Of a stretch of 44,119 nt of DNA, positions 16,168 to 25,262 are shown piece after piece. Position 1 is the stretch's first letter, and every line of letters begins with the position of its first letter. A model generated the notes under the pieces. That model searched no databases and was not told where the DNA came from. It saw only the letters and a program-made list of their open reading frames with translations. Source of the stretch: Bifidobacteriaceae bacterium (GTDB lineage Bacteria > Actinomycetota > Actinomycetes > Actinomycetales > WQXJ01); assembly GCA_031278655.1 (NCBI GenBank), contig JAITJZ010000057.1, positions 1-44,119 on the forward strand. The letters run 5' to 3'. Both the position numbers and the translations under genes were made by a program.

Positions 16168-17124
16168 TCAGCCGGCGGGCGGAACCTGGCCGGTCGCCAG
16201 CGCCAGCGCGACCTCGCGCGCGTCCGGGATCGACGGCCCGGCGCCCGGCCGGGTCAAGGAGATCGACGCGGCGGCCGTGGCCGCGCGGGCGGCCTCGCTC
16301 AGCGTCGCGCCTTTCGCCAGACGCGCCGCCAGGACGCCGTCGAAGGTGTCCCCCGCGCCGGTGTGGTCGACGGGCTCGACCGGCAGCACGCGAACCACCT
16401 CGGGGTCCTGGCCCGCCTCCGCCACCACCGAGCCCTCGACCCCTCTGGTCATCACAACCGATGGCACCACCCGCTGCAGCGCCCGCAACAGCGACGGGTC
16501 GTCGGTCGAATACATGCCGAAGTGCTGCGCCGCCAACTCGCGCGCGCCGTGCTGGCTGACCACCAGCACATCAACGTTCTTCAGCAACTCGGGAGGCAGG
16601 ACGGCGGTCGGGGCGGCGTTGAGGACAAAGATCGTGCCGGCCGCCCTGGCCGCCGCGGCGGCCTGGGCCACCACTGGCACGGGGACCTCGAGTTGCGCCA
16701 GCACCACCCGGCTTTGGGCGATCAGTTCCAGGTCGCCGTCGCCCAGTTCCACGCGCCCGTTCGCGCCCGTGACAACTGTGACAACGTTCGCCCCCTCCGG
16801 GTCCACCATCACGATGGCCATGCCCGTGGGGCAGTCGACGGTCCGGACGGCGCTGGTGTCAACCCCGGCCTGACGCAGGAACGCCTCCAGCAGCGCCGCG
16901 TCGGCGTCCGAGCCCCAGGCGCTGATCAGAGCGGTGCGCGCGCCTCCGGCCTTGGCCGCGGCGGCCGCCTGGTTGGCGCCTTTCCCGCCGGGGAAGCGTT
17001 CCGAAGTGCTGGCGATGACCGATTCGCCCGGGCCGGGCCATCGCGGCACCCGCACTTCCAAGTCCACGTTGGCCGATCCGACCACCACCACCTGAAATCC
17101 CCCAACCGGGGCGCCCTCCACCAT
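16168..17124 (-). CDS. rbsK: Ribokinase-like PfkB family sugar kinase
   Basis: 318 residues. PfkB signature 1 contains GGKGANQAAAAAKAGG (residues 46 onward) and signature 2 is DHTGAGDTFDGVLAARLA near residue 257, where the Asp in GAGD is the catalytic base. Sequence and length favour ribokinase (ATP + D-ribose to D-ribose 5-phosphate), but related deoxyribose or nucleoside kinases cannot be excluded. The listed ATG has GGAGG ten bases ahead. The gene stands alone, without ribose transport genes nearby. Confidence 0.85.
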   Translation of the reverse strand: MVEGAPVGGFQVVVVGSANVDLEVRVPRWPGPGESVIASTSERFPGGKGANQAAAAAKAGGARTALISAWGSDADAALLEAFLRQAGVDTSAVRTVDCPTGMAIVMVDPEGANVVTVVTGANGRVELGDGDLELIAQSRVVLAQLEVPVPVVAQAAAAARAAGTIFVLNAAPTAVLPPELLKNVDVLVVSQHGARELAAQHFGMYSTDDPSLLRALQRVVPSVVMTRGVEGSVVAEAGQDPEVVRVLPVEPVDHTGAGDTFDGVLAARLAKGATLSEAARAATAAASISLTRPGAGPSIPDAREVALALATGQVPPAG

Positions 17125-17323
17125 CCGCGTGCCTCCTAGAACGCTTGGGGTTCGAAACCGCGCCGGTCAGGCCAGGTTCTTCGACCCCGTCTTGTTGATC
17201 GCTTGCAGTGGCCCAAGACGCCGACCCCGCAGGGCGCCCGCGCGTCTTTGTGCCGGGAACAAGCCTGCCACAACCCTGCCGCCACCCCGGCATGACAAGT
17301 CAGATTTTGGGGCCAACCCCCAG

Positions 17324-19177
17324 TCAGTGGTTCGCCGGTGGCGGGTCTGGGTCGGTTTGGCCTCGGAGTTTGAGCCGTGCGCGGGCGTGGAGCAGGGGCC
17401 GGCGTTGGTTGTCGACGCGCACCGGGGGGATGGCTTCGACGTGGCCGTGATCCTGGTTTATCCGAACCTGCCACCGGTCTGGGTCGTCCCAGCCGTCCTC
17501 GCCGGGGAGCGTCCCCGCGCGGGGCTCCCGGGACGGCTCGACCAGCGCATGATGCCGTGCACATAGCAAACACATGTTCGCCAGTGTTGTGGTTCCTGCC
17601 TCGGTCCACCACGGGATGATGTGGTGGGCCTCGGTGTTGCTGGCGGGTTCGTCGCACGATGGGAAAACACAGCCGGCGTCGCGGACCTCCAGCGCGCGGC
17701 GGATGGCGGGCGTGACGAACCGTTCGGAGCGCCCCACATCCAGCGGGACGCCGTTGGGACCGAGCACCACTCGGCGCAACTCCGCATCGCACAACATCTG
17801 CGCCAACTGCGCGCTGGGGACCGGCTCGCCCGATTCGGCGCAGACGCCGACCGGTGCGCCCAACGCCAATTCGTCCCACCGCACCAGCACCGACACCTGC
17901 GGCAACGCGCGCACGCGCGCGCCCGGCCGGGCGCGCCCAGCCAGCCCCAGGTCGCCCGGGCCGGCGCGGTCCTGGCGGCTCTGGCGGCTTTGGCGGCTTT
18001 GGCGGCTCTGGCGGCTCTGGCGGTGACCGCCCGCCCCGTCACCCGGGCTGTCGCCCGGCGGGTCGTCATCGTGCCCAAAGCCGTCCCCGGCCCAACCAGA
18101 CCGGTCGGCCCAACCAGACCGGTCGGCTCTGCGCGAACCGGGGCCGCCGAGCGGACCAGCCGCGAGCCGGGCGGTGCGCCGACGGGTGGCGGCCCCGGCG
18201 CTGAGGCGACCCGCCGCCGCCATCTTCCCAGCCTGATCGATGAGGTCGGTCTGGGCGTCCGCCATCAGCGCCGCGAAGCTCGGCCTGGGAGCGTCAGGGC
18301 CGCCGCCGGCCCCGCCGGGTTGCTTCAAGGCCCGGCCAGCCATGGCCGACAGGGCGGACCGCCACCGGCGCCCCGCTCCCGCCGGGACTTCGCCGCCGAA
18401 CCTCATCGACGCGCCGTCCTCTCTGAACCAAATGTGGCGGCGGCGGACCGCTTCGGCGTGCTCGCGCTCCGTCCGCTCGCGCTCGTCCGCGCCGCAGGCG
18501 GCCCAAGCCTGCCCCACCAAGTCCCGCGCCCGCCGCCCGAGGTTGCGCGCGTCCAACTCGCGCGCGTCAGCGACCAGCGCCTCCTGGGCGCTGGCCAAGG
18601 CCGCGTCACCAAGCTCCCCGGCCGGAAACGACTCCAACTCGGCCGCGCACACCTGGGCCTGGGCCGCCGTCACCCGCCCGTCCTGGGCGGCCTCACCCAG
18701 CAACTCGAACGGCCGCAACCGCAGCCCGGCCTTGACCACCCCGGCCGCCTCCCGCCCGGTGGTCTTCATCTCCTGGGCCAGGTGGGTGGCCGTGTCCAGG
18801 CCATCGGTGGCCAAGGTGGCGCCGAACCGCTCGGCCTCGCCGGCCAACACCGCCAGCAGCGCCTTCGACTGGTCATGGAGTTTGGCGGCCGCGTCGAGGT
18901 TGGCCTTGCGCCGCTCGGGCGAATCCCCTCGCCTGTCCGCCTGGGCGAACCGGACCAATGTTTCCAAACAGGCCGCCAACTCCGCCGCCGCGCCGCGCTC
19001 CCCGCGCGCCGGACCCAGCCCGGCGCCGGCCGGGCGGCGAGAGTCCGCGCCGGCCCTCGCGCCGACGGCGCCAAGCGCTCCGCCGCCGCGCGCCGAGGCG
19101 GCGTCGATCAGTCCGCAGGCATCCCACAGACCCAATTCGACCGGCCTCGGCGGGCTGGTGTCAGCGGTTGAAATCAT
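17324..19177 (-). CDS. DUF222/HNH endonuclease-domain protein (13E12 type)
   Basis: 617 residues. A long alanine- and arginine-rich helical DUF222 region is followed near the C-terminus by an HNH nuclease motif: CVFPSCDEPASNTEAHHI, then WWTEAGTTTLANMCLLCARHHALV, with paired Cys for zinc. It belongs to the family of the mycobacterial 13E12 repeats, common and multicopy in actinobacteria; its role is unknown. A linker near residue 385-400 contains five RQS repeats encoded by a 9-bp tandem repeat (about 17970-18024). The ATG has TAGAAT exactly six bases upstream, a leaderless pattern, and no Shine-Dalgarno sequence. Confidence 0.93.
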   Translation of the reverse strand: MISTADTSPPRPVELGLWDACGLIDAASARGGGALGAVGARAGADSRRPAGAGLGPARGERGAAAELAACLETLVRFAQADRRGDSPERRKANLDAAAKLHDQSKALLAVLAGEAERFGATLATDGLDTATHLAQEMKTTGREAAGVVKAGLRLRPFELLGEAAQDGRVTAAQAQVCAAELESFPAGELGDAALASAQEALVADARELDARNLGRRARDLVGQAWAACGADERERTEREHAEAVRRRHIWFREDGASMRFGGEVPAGAGRRWRSALSAMAGRALKQPGGAGGGPDAPRPSFAALMADAQTDLIDQAGKMAAAGRLSAGAATRRRTARLAAGPLGGPGSRRADRSGWADRSGWAGDGFGHDDDPPGDSPGDGAGGHRQSRQSRQSRQSRQSRQDRAGPGDLGLAGRARPGARVRALPQVSVLVRWDELALGAPVGVCAESGEPVPSAQLAQMLCDAELRRVVLGPNGVPLDVGRSERFVTPAIRRALEVRDAGCVFPSCDEPASNTEAHHIIPWWTEAGTTTLANMCLLCARHHALVEPSREPRAGTLPGEDGWDDPDRWQVRINQDHGHVEAIPPVRVDNQRRPLLHARARLKLRGQTDPDPPPANH

Positions 19178-19183
19178 ACACCT

Positions 19184-19189
19184 ATTCTA
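19184..19189 (-). promoter_or_regulatory. -10 box TAGAAT of the HNH gene
   Basis: TAGAAT is followed by AGGTGT and then the ATG at 19177: six bases, as at several other genes here. Beyond it, 19200-19440 is low-complexity GC-rich sequence with CGCCACG-like repeats and no gene I can support. Confidence 0.6.
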
Positions 19190-19467
19190 CAGCACAAGAT
19201 TGGTTTTGGGAAGACCTCAGAGCTAAAAAACCGCCACCAAAATCCCCGAAACGCAGTGGCCGCGCCCACGCGCCACCCCCCAAGGCCCCGCCCCCGCGCC
19301 CCCCCCACGCGCCACGCCGCGCCGCGCGCCAACAACTCCTGGACCGTCACGTCCACGCCCACGCCCAAGCCAGCGCCCACGCGCCAGGCGCCACGCCCAC
19401 GCGCCGCGCCGCGCCGCGCCGCGCCGATAAGTGTCGATCCCGTTGGCTGGCGCGGCGCCACTCTGGT

Positions 19468-19740
19468 TCAGGCGCTCTGGCGAGCTTGGCCGAGCACATG
19501 GCGGAGCAGTGGCACGCCGCCGATCCGCTCCGCGCAATTCACCGCCTCATCGACGCAGCCGGCCACCGGCCCCCAGGGGTCGGCCTTGACGGCCAGGACG
19601 AGCCGTCCCCAGTGCGCTGCCCCGCCCCTTTCCAACGCGGTCAGGACGCCCTCGACGCCCCACTCCTCCACCGGATCATCCGGCGAGACATCGATGTTGC
19701 GGAACGAGAGCCCGTCCGGGCGCGGAACGGCGTTGGTCAT
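19468..19740 (-). CDS. Small acidic protein coupled to the AbiEii-like gene
   Basis: 90 residues, acidic, opening RPDGLSFRNIDVSPDDPVEEW, then a helical body (EGVLTALERG, HWGRLVLAVKADPWGPVA, VPLLRHVLGQAR). I do not know a named domain, but I recall similar small proteins beside nucleotidyltransferase genes in actinobacteria. Its start overlaps the stop of the nucleotidyltransferase gene by four bases, so the two are translated together. An antitoxin or regulatory role is inferred only from this pairing. Confidence 0.7.
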   Translation of the reverse strand: MTNAVPRPDGLSFRNIDVSPDDPVEEWGVEGVLTALERGGAAHWGRLVLAVKADPWGPVAGCVDEAVNCAERIGGVPLLRHVLGQARQSA

Positions 19741-20450
19741 CCGCGCGCCTCGGTTTCAGCCAGGGCGACAGCCAGATCGCGGCACTGGTCGGCGACGGCC
19801 GCCCAATCCTGCCACCGCCGGGCCAAGCCCTTGTACCGGTCGAGCCCGTCCAGCGTCCGCCGGTCGCGGGGCCGCGGGTCGGCCAAACGCACAATTAGGT
19901 CATCCAAGACCGGAGTCGGCGAGGAATGCCGATCCGGCGATTCGTAGTAGCGATCAATCTGGGACAGGTTTCGAGCGCTGGGGCCCAACCCGGCCAAGTC
20001 GGTCAAGGCGGCCAGATCGAGGTAGTCGCGGACCTGGTTCCGCTTCAGGATCATGAACGCCTTGACACGCTGAATCTCCGGAACAGTCGGCACCCGGACG
20101 CGCGCGCCGGACGGGAGCTCCGCCCACTCCGTCTCCAAGGGCCGGGCGCGGACCAATTGGCGCACGCCCACATCCACGCCCCCCAGCGAACCCGGCACGA
20201 TCTTTCCTGGAACGTCGCGGACGTGCACATAATCCCCCTCGCGGCTGAGCGCGTCGAAGATGGCGTCGAATCGGTCCCGCAGGTCGGTGACCACATGATC
20301 ATGGTCGAACGACAGCCGGTGGTGGGCGTGCCACGCTGCCGCCGTGCCGCCCACAAGCACCGCGTCCGGGACGAGTCGCTGGAGCCGGGCCGCCGATTCC
20401 ATGATCGCGGTCAACCCGTCGTCCGCGCCGACATCGGCAGCGCCCGTCAT
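19737..20450 (-). CDS. AbiEii/AbiGii-like nucleotidyltransferase
   Basis: 237 residues starting at an ATG with GGAGGG six bases ahead; an ATG 13 codons earlier is less likely. The core VLVGGTAAAWHAHHRLSFDHDHVV has the GG and DxD-like residues of the minimal nucleotidyltransferase fold, and the region EIQRVKAFMILKRNQVRDYLDLAAL is the typical second half of AbiEii/AbiGii-type proteins. Relatives are toxins of abortive-infection toxin-antitoxin systems that add nucleotides to tRNA. The usual AbiEi antitoxin (winged helix) is absent; a 90-aa protein is encoded after it instead. Toxic function is therefore likely but not shown. Confidence 0.8.
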   Translation of the reverse strand: MTGAADVGADDGLTAIMESAARLQRLVPDAVLVGGTAAAWHAHHRLSFDHDHVVTDLRDRFDAIFDALSREGDYVHVRDVPGKIVPGSLGGVDVGVRQLVRARPLETEWAELPSGARVRVPTVPEIQRVKAFMILKRNQVRDYLDLAALTDLAGLGPSARNLSQIDRYYESPDRHSSPTPVLDDLIVRLADPRPRDRRTLDGLDRYKGLARRWQDWAAVADQCRDLAVALAETEARG

Positions 20451-20527
20451 GTCCAGCCCTCCGCTCTTAGCGGTTTTCCCTGGAGTCAACTATAGGCGCC
20501 CGTTCGGGGGCGCCTCGTGACCGGCGC

Positions 20528-20591
20528 GGCGCGAGCGCGGGCAGCTCGGCGCGAGCGCGGCGCGAGCGCGGCGCGAGCGCGGCGCGAGCGC
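20528..20591 (+). repeat. Tandem repeat of GGCGCGAGCGC
   Basis: One copy (20528-20538), the flank GGGCAGCTC, then four perfect head-to-tail copies of the 11-mer (20548-20591) followed by GGGCAGCGC. It lies in the divergent gap just before the THUMP-like methyltransferase promoter. Confidence 0.85.
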
Positions 20592-20613
20592 GGGCAGCGC
20601 GGCCGGCACGCCG

Positions 20614-20619
20614 TAGGCT
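20614..20619 (+). promoter_or_regulatory. -10 box TAGGCT of a leaderless transcript
   Basis: TAGGCT, six bases, then GTG at 20626. No ribosome binding site and no recognisable -35. Confidence 0.6.
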
Positions 20620-20625
20620 GGGGGC

Positions 20626-22107
20626 GTGGACCTGCCGGATGTCGCCCTGTTGACCTCTGACCAGGGGCGTTATCTCATGGCCAAGCTGCCGGAATATGAC
20701 CCGGCCCTGGCCATCAAGCTGTCCGAAGGCTTGCGTCGGCGCGGGATCGACCCGCGGCTGGCCGCCGCCGCGCTGACCCAGAGCCGGCTGCGGGCCAAGG
20801 CCCGCGCCAAGTTCGGGGACTTCGCCGATCAGATGATTTTCACCGACGCGGGCTTGCAACAGGCCACACGCCTGGTCGTGGCCGCCCACCACGCCGAGCG
20901 TTATCTGGCGCTCGGCGGACCGGTGGCAGACCTGACGGGCGGGATCGGCGGCGACGCCTTGGCGATGGCGGCCCTTGGCCTCAGCGTCACGGTCTATGAG
21001 CGCGATCCGGTCACCGCCGCCGTCGCCCGAGCCAATCTGCGGGCCTTCCCGGAGGCCCGCGTCATCAACGAGGATTCCCTGGCTGAGGGCCAGATCGGCG
21101 CCCTCGGCCCGGAACACGCGCTGTTCGCCGACCCGTCGCGGCGCACAGCCGCGGGCCGCCGAATCTTCGACCCGGCCGCCTATGATCCGCCCCTGGACCG
21201 CCTCATCGCCCTGGCGGACCGCCATCCGCTCGGCGTCAAGGTGGCGCCCGGCATCCCGCACCGGGCGGTCCCGGCCGCCGCCGAAGCCCAGTGGGTCTCG
21301 GTCGACGGCGACGTGGTCGAGGCCGGGCTCTGGTTCGGCCCGCTCCGCGCCCGCCCGGCCCCGCCGCCCACGAACGGGCTGGTCACGCGGCCGGCGCCGG
21401 TTCGCACCGCCTTGGTCATCCGCCACGGTCGCGCGCATCGTCTGGCAGCTTTTGACGATCAAGCCGCCGATGCCGTCTGGTCGCCCCCCAGCCCCGCGAC
21501 CGCCCCCAGCCCCGCGACCGCCCCCAGCGCCCACGCCGGCGCCGAAACCGGCACCCAGCCCGGCGCCCAAACCAGCGCCGAAACCGGCGCTCAGCCCGGC
21601 GCTCAGCCCGGCGCCCAGCCCAGCGCCCAGCCCAGCGCCCAAACCAGCGCCCAAGCCGCGGGCGAACGGCTGGCCGTAGGCCCGTTGAGCGATTTCATCT
21701 ACGAACCCGACGGCGCCGTCATCCGGGCCTCGCTCCTGGCCGAGGCCGCCGCCACCCTGGCGCCGGGCCCAACCCCGCCGACGCTCCTCAACAGCCGCAT
21801 CGCCTACATCACCGCCGCCGTCGAAGTGGCCGACAACCCCTTCCTGACCGGCTACCGGGTGGAAGACGCCTTCCCGTTCAACCTCAAACGGTTGCGGTCC
21901 CACTTGCGGGCGCGCGGCATCGGGCAAGTCGCTGTAAAGAAGCGTGGCACCGCTGTCGACCCCGCCGAACTGCGCAAACGCCTAAACCTCAAAGGCGACG
22001 GGGCGGCCACGGTCATCCTCACCCGGCTGGGTGCGCGACAATCGGTGGTGGTCGCGCAGCCGCTGGCGGCGCCGCCAACCCGTCAAACCCTGGAGGGACC
22101 ATCATGA
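20626..22107 (+). CDS. Class I SAM methyltransferase with THUMP-like C-terminal domain
   Basis: 493 residues. Residues about 100-175 form the SAM-binding half of a Rossmann methyltransferase: ADLTGGIGGDALAMAALG (motif I), VYERDP, and ADPSRR at residues 168-173. The C-terminal part (DAFPFNLKRLRSHLRARGIGQVAVKKRG and VDPAELRKRLNL) matches the THUMP-like domain of this actinobacterial family, suggesting RNA as substrate; the exact target is unknown. Between them, residues about 286-346 are a low-complexity insert of SPATAP and GAQP/SAQT repeats. The GTG start is set by a -10 box six bases upstream. The gene is followed after a short gap by the carboxylate-amine ligase gene. Confidence 0.88.
   Translation: MDLPDVALLTSDQGRYLMAKLPEYDPALAIKLSEGLRRRGIDPRLAAAALTQSRLRAKARAKFGDFADQMIFTDAGLQQATRLVVAAHHAERYLALGGPVADLTGGIGGDALAMAALGLSVTVYERDPVTAAVARANLRAFPEARVINEDSLAEGQIGALGPEHALFADPSRRTAAGRRIFDPAAYDPPLDRLIALADRHPLGVKVAPGIPHRAVPAAAEAQWVSVDGDVVEAGLWFGPLRARPAPPPTNGLVTRPAPVRTALVIRHGRAHRLAAFDDQAADAVWSPPSPATAPSPATAPSAHAGAETGTQPGAQTSAETGAQPGAQPGAQPSAQPSAQTSAQAAGERLAVGPLSDFIYEPDGAVIRASLLAEAAATLAPGPTPPTLLNSRIAYITAAVEVADNPFLTGYRVEDAFPFNLKRLRSHLRARGIGQVAVKKRGTAVDPAELRKRLNLKGDGAATVILTRLGARQSVVVAQPLAAPPTRQTLEGPS
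21482..21660 (+). repeat. In-frame repeat tract inside the methyltransferase gene
   Basis: Two CCCCGCGACCGCCCCCAG units are followed by many 12-base units based on CCCAGCCCGGCG. The tract encodes the Ala/Pro/Gln-rich linker and keeps the reading frame. Confidence 0.85.
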
Positions 22108-23246
22108 AGTTGGCGTTCGCCGCCTCGCCCCGCTCGACCGTCGGCATCGAGTGGGAGGTGGCCCTGGTGGACCGCGACAGCGGCGATCTCAGGCAGGTGG
22201 CGCAGACCATCCTGGACGCGGTCCGCCGGCCTGACGGCCAACCGCGCCCGGGGATTCTCCAGGAGTTCCTGCTAAACACGGTCGAGGCGGCCTCGCGGCC
22301 GTCCGCCACCATTGGCCAGGCGATCGCTGACATCGCCGAGAGCGTCGAATTGATCCGGGCGGCGGCCGACCCGCTGCGGGTCGATCTGATGGCGGCCGGG
22401 ACACATCCGTTCGCGCGTTGGGAGCGCCAGCAGGTCACAGACAAGGAACGCTACCGCCGCCTGGTCGACCGCACCCAATGGTGGGGGCGCCAAATGGTGA
22501 TCTACGGCGCCCACACCCATGTGGGTGTCGAGGACCGGCGCAAGGTCCTGCCGATCATCCGGGCGTTGCTCGGCTATGTGCCGCATTTGCAGGCGCTCTC
22601 AGCGTCCTCGCCCTATTGGGGCGGCGAGGCCACCGGTTACGCCTCCAACCGCGCGTTGATGTTCCAACAGTTGCCGACGGCCGGGCTGCCCTTCCAGTTC
22701 GAGAACTGGTCCGAGCTGGAGGGTTATGTGGGCGACATGCTCCACACCGGCGTCATCGAGCTGTTCAACGAGATCCGTTGGGACATCCGCCCGGCGCCGC
22801 GTTTCGGCACCGTCGAGGTCCGCGTCTGCGACGCCCCGCCAACTCTGCGCGAGGTCGCGGCGGTCTCGGCCCTGGTGCAATGCCTGGTCGAAGAGTTTTC
22901 CGGGATGCTCGACCGGGGCCAGGAACTGCCGAACATGCCCACCTGGTTTGTCCAGGAGAACAAGTGGCGCTCCGCCCGCTACGGCATGGACGCCATCATC
23001 ATCCTGAATCGCGCCGGCGACGAGCAGTTGGTGACGGAGCATCTGGCCGAGGTCGTGGCCCGCTTGGAGCCGGTCGCGGCCCGGCTCGGCTGCCTGGACG
23101 AACTCGGCGCCATCCCCGAGATCGTGGCCCAGGGGGCCTCATATCAGCGCCAGTTGGCGGTCGCCGCGCGCCATGGCGGCGACCTGACGGCCGTGGTCGC
23201 CGCCCTGGTCAGCGAGTTGGAGACGAACCGCCCGCAGGCAGCTTGA
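22104..23246 (+). CDS. Carboxylate-amine ligase, GCS2 family (YbdK/EgtA-like)
   Basis: 380 residues with the GCS2 fold signature: VGIEWEVALVD at residues 11-21 (Glu14/Glu16 for metal and ATP), EFLLNTVEAAS, then the IYGAHTHVGV motif near residue 135 and NEIRWDIRPAPRFGTVEVRVCDAPPT. Enzymes of this group join an amine to a carboxylate with ATP, like glutamate-cysteine ligase. Which substrate is used here cannot be told; a YbdK-type ligase is most likely by length. GGAGG lies seven bases ahead of the ATG, whose first bases overlap the stop codon of the methyltransferase gene, so the two are co-transcribed. Confidence 0.9.
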   Translation: MKLAFAASPRSTVGIEWEVALVDRDSGDLRQVAQTILDAVRRPDGQPRPGILQEFLLNTVEAASRPSATIGQAIADIAESVELIRAAADPLRVDLMAAGTHPFARWERQQVTDKERYRRLVDRTQWWGRQMVIYGAHTHVGVEDRRKVLPIIRALLGYVPHLQALSASSPYWGGEATGYASNRALMFQQLPTAGLPFQFENWSELEGYVGDMLHTGVIELFNEIRWDIRPAPRFGTVEVRVCDAPPTLREVAAVSALVQCLVEEFSGMLDRGQELPNMPTWFVQENKWRSARYGMDAIIILNRAGDEQLVTEHLAEVVARLEPVAARLGCLDELGAIPEIVAQGASYQRQLAVAARHGGDLTAVVAALVSELETNRPQAA

Positions 23247-23593
23247 CGGCCGGGCCGCCAGACCTGCCGCCGATGCCGTCGCCGCGCCCCCGGGGGACCG
23301 GCTTGCGTCCGGCCCGGGGCTGAGTTGGGCGGGGTTCCCGGCGCCATGTCCGGCACTGCCCGTCGCGGCCGCGGCGGGCGGTGCGGGTGCGGCGGGCCGG
23401 GCGGGAACACGCCACGCCCGCCGGGTCCACCGCCGCGCCCGGCGGCGCCATGTCCGGCACTGGCCGGGGCGGGTGCGGCGCGGCGCGGTCAGGCCGGGCG
23501 GGACCACGCCACGCCCGCCGGGTCCACCGCCGCGCCCGACGGCGCCATGTCCGGCGGCGCCATGTCCGGCACTGGCCGGGCGGCGCGGCGCGG
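23247..23593. repeat. Intergenic region built from duplicated GC-rich units
   Basis: Between two converging genes (ligase and tsaD) a block of about 75-90 bases starting near 23397 (GGGCGGGAACACGCCACGCC...) recurs about 97 bases later, from near 23494, with few changes. The unit GGCGCCATGTCCGGC occurs four times (near 23340, 23443, 23541, 23556). One copy of the 12-mer CCGCCGATGCCG is at 23267. No gene is supported in it. Confidence 0.75.
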
Positions 23594-24658
23594 TCAGGCC
23601 ACGAACTGCTGCGGGGCCATTGACGAGTCGGCGCCGATGTCGAGCGCCGAAGGCGCCAAGCGCCGCCGGATGGCGTGGACCCCGGCCGCCGCGATCATGG
23701 CCCCGTTGTCGGTGCAGTAGCTGATCGGCGGGACGCGAAGGTCCAGGCCGGCGGCGGCGAAGCGGTCCGCCGCCTTGTCCCGCAACTGCGAGTTGGCCGA
23801 GAATCCGCCGCCGATCACCACCGTCCCAAGCCCGAGGGCGCGGGCGGCCGCGATCGTCTTGGACGTCAGCACGTCGGCCACGGCTTCGCTGAAGGAGGCC
23901 GCGAAGTCGTTCAGCGGCATTTCGCGCCCGGCGTCCGCCGCCGCCTCGATCCAGCGGGCGGCAGCGGTCTTGAGTCCGGAGAAGGAGAAGTCGTAGGGGT
24001 GTTTCTCCAGGTCTTGACGCCGGGTGAGGGCGCGCGGGAAGGCGATGGCGCGGGGATCGCCGTCCCGGGCCAAGCGGTCGATGTGCGGGCCGGCCGGATA
24101 GGGCAGCCCCAGCAGCCGGCCGATCTTGTCGAAGGCCTCTCCGGCCGCGTCATCGAGGGTCTGCCCCAATTCCGTCACTTCGGCCCCGTCAATGACCAGC
24201 AATGACGAATGCCCCCCGCTGACGACCAGGGCCAGTGTTGGGCCATCGAAAGGCCCGTGGACCAGTTGGTCCGCGAGCGCGTGCGCCACCACATGATTGA
24301 CGCCGTAAAGCGGTTTGTCCAGGGCGAAGGCGAGGGCTTTGGCGGTGGCCAGGCCCACCGCCAAGGAGCCGACCAGGCCGGGCCCGGCCGTCACCGCGAT
24401 GGCGTCGATCTCACCGAGGGCGGCCCCGGCCGCCCCCAGCGTCGCCTCAATGGTTGGCCGCATGGCCTCCAAATGCGCCCGCGAGGCGACCTCCGGCACA
24501 ATCCCGCCGAAGCGGGCGTGCTCGTCCACGGATGAGGCGACGGTGTCATGCAGCAATTCGAAGCCGCGCGCGAGCGCCACCCCTGTCTCATCGCAGGAGG
24601 TCTCGATCCCGAGCACCAAGGGATCGTCAGGCACGTCGTCAGGCACGTCGTCAGGCAC
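23594..24658 (-). CDS. tsaD: tRNA N6-threonylcarbamoyladenosine transferase TsaD
   Basis: 354 residues. It opens after a short repeat with [15 protein letters not shown], contains the metal-binding pair [10 protein letters not shown] (His122 and His126), VSGGHSSLL, and [23 protein letters not shown], and closes with [11 protein letters not shown]. It transfers the threonylcarbamoyl group to A37 of ANN-reading tRNAs, together with TsaB and TsaE. The start is ambiguous: a 12-base unit encoding VPDD is present three times, each with its own GTG, so starts at 24658, 24646 or 24634 are possible. It is the last gene of tsaB-rimI-tsaD. Confidence 0.97.
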   Translation of the reverse strand: MPDDVPDDVPDDPLVLGIETSCDETGVALARGFELLHDTVASSVDEHARFGGIVPEVASRAHLEAMRPTIEATLGAAGAALGEIDAIAVTAGPGLVGSLAVGLATAKALAFALDKPLYGVNHVVAHALADQLVHGPFDGPTLALVVSGGHSSLLVIDGAEVTELGQTLDDAAGEAFDKIGRLLGLPYPAGPHIDRLARDGDPRAIAFPRALTRRQDLEKHPYDFSFSGLKTAAARWIEAAADAGREMPLNDFAASFSEAVADVLTSKTIAAARALGLGTVVIGGGFSANSQLRDKAADRFAAAGLDLRVPPISYCTDNGAMIAAAGVHAIRRRLAPSALDIGADSSMAPQQFVA

Positions 24659-24662
24659 CCAG

Positions 24663-25262
24663 TCACATTAGCGGCTGAACCCCGGCGGCGCCGGCGGGCG
24701 CCAGGTCGAGGCGCATGACCAGCGCGTCGCGCCCTGAAGGCTGGTAGTAGCCCCGGCGCCGCCCGATCTGGGCGAAGCCGAGCGAGCGGTACAGGCCGAT
24801 GGCCGCCTCGGACCCGACCGCGACTTCGAGCATGACACGCCGCTTCCCGGCCCGCTCCGCCTCCGTCAGCAGGGCCAGCATCAGCCGCCGGCCCAGTCCC
24901 CGGCCGCGCCAGGCCGGGTCCACCGCCACCGTCATGACTTCGGCGCTGTCCAGGCCCAGGAACAGGCCGGCGTAGCCGGTCACGCGCCCGCCCGCCTCGG
25001 CCACGAAGTAGCGCCGGTGCGGGCCGGTCAATTCTTCAAACACCAGTCTGCGGGACCAGGCCTCGGCGCCGAAGCTCGCCTGCTCGAGTTCGGCCAGTCT
25101 GTCAACGTCCGATGCCGTCGCCTCCCGCAAGCACGCCCCGCCGTCAGGCCCGGCCCCAGTCCCGGCGCCAGTCCCGACGCCAGTCCCAACGCCAGTCCCA
25201 ACGCCAGTCCCGACGCCAGTCCCGACGCCGGACTCGGCGTCCGGGGCGACGGCTTGGTTCAC
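24663..25262 (-). CDS. rimI: Ribosomal-protein-alanine N-acetyltransferase RimI
   Basis: 199 residues. The GNAT domain covers about residues 45-190: [37 protein letters not shown] (acetyl-CoA loop RGRGLG), [28 protein letters not shown]. RimI acetylates the N-terminus of ribosomal protein S18. The first 40 residues are an unusual tail of six GVGT/GAGT repeats not found in the family core, encoded by a tandem array at 25153-25232. The start (GTG) overlaps the tsaB stop; four bases separate its stop from tsaD. Confidence 0.93.
   Translation of the reverse strand: MNQAVAPDAESGVGTGVGTGVGTGVGTGVGTGAGTGAGPDGGACLREATASDVDRLAELEQASFGAEAWSRRLVFEELTGPHRRYFVAEAGGRVTGYAGLFLGLDSAEVMTVAVDPAWRGRGLGRRLMLALLTEAERAGKRRVMLEVAVGSEAAIGLYRSLGFAQIGRRRGYYQPSGRDALVMRLDLAPAGAAGVQPLM
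25153..25232 (-). repeat. 12-base tandem repeat encoding the RimI N-terminal tail
   Basis: Repeated units like CCAGTCCCGACG/CCAGTCCCAACG on the forward strand, six or more in a row, coding GVGT and GAGT on the reverse strand. Every unit is a multiple of three, so expansion or loss keeps the frame. Confidence 0.85.

Noticed and set aside
17150-17165. GGGGTTCGAAACC, resembling a tRNA T-arm
   Set aside because: No acceptor stem, anticodon arm or CCA-proximal pairing could be built around it.
19200-19440. Possible small genes in the GC-rich gap upstream of the HNH gene
   Set aside because: All frames translate to Pro/Arg/Ala/His low-complexity sequence without start signals.
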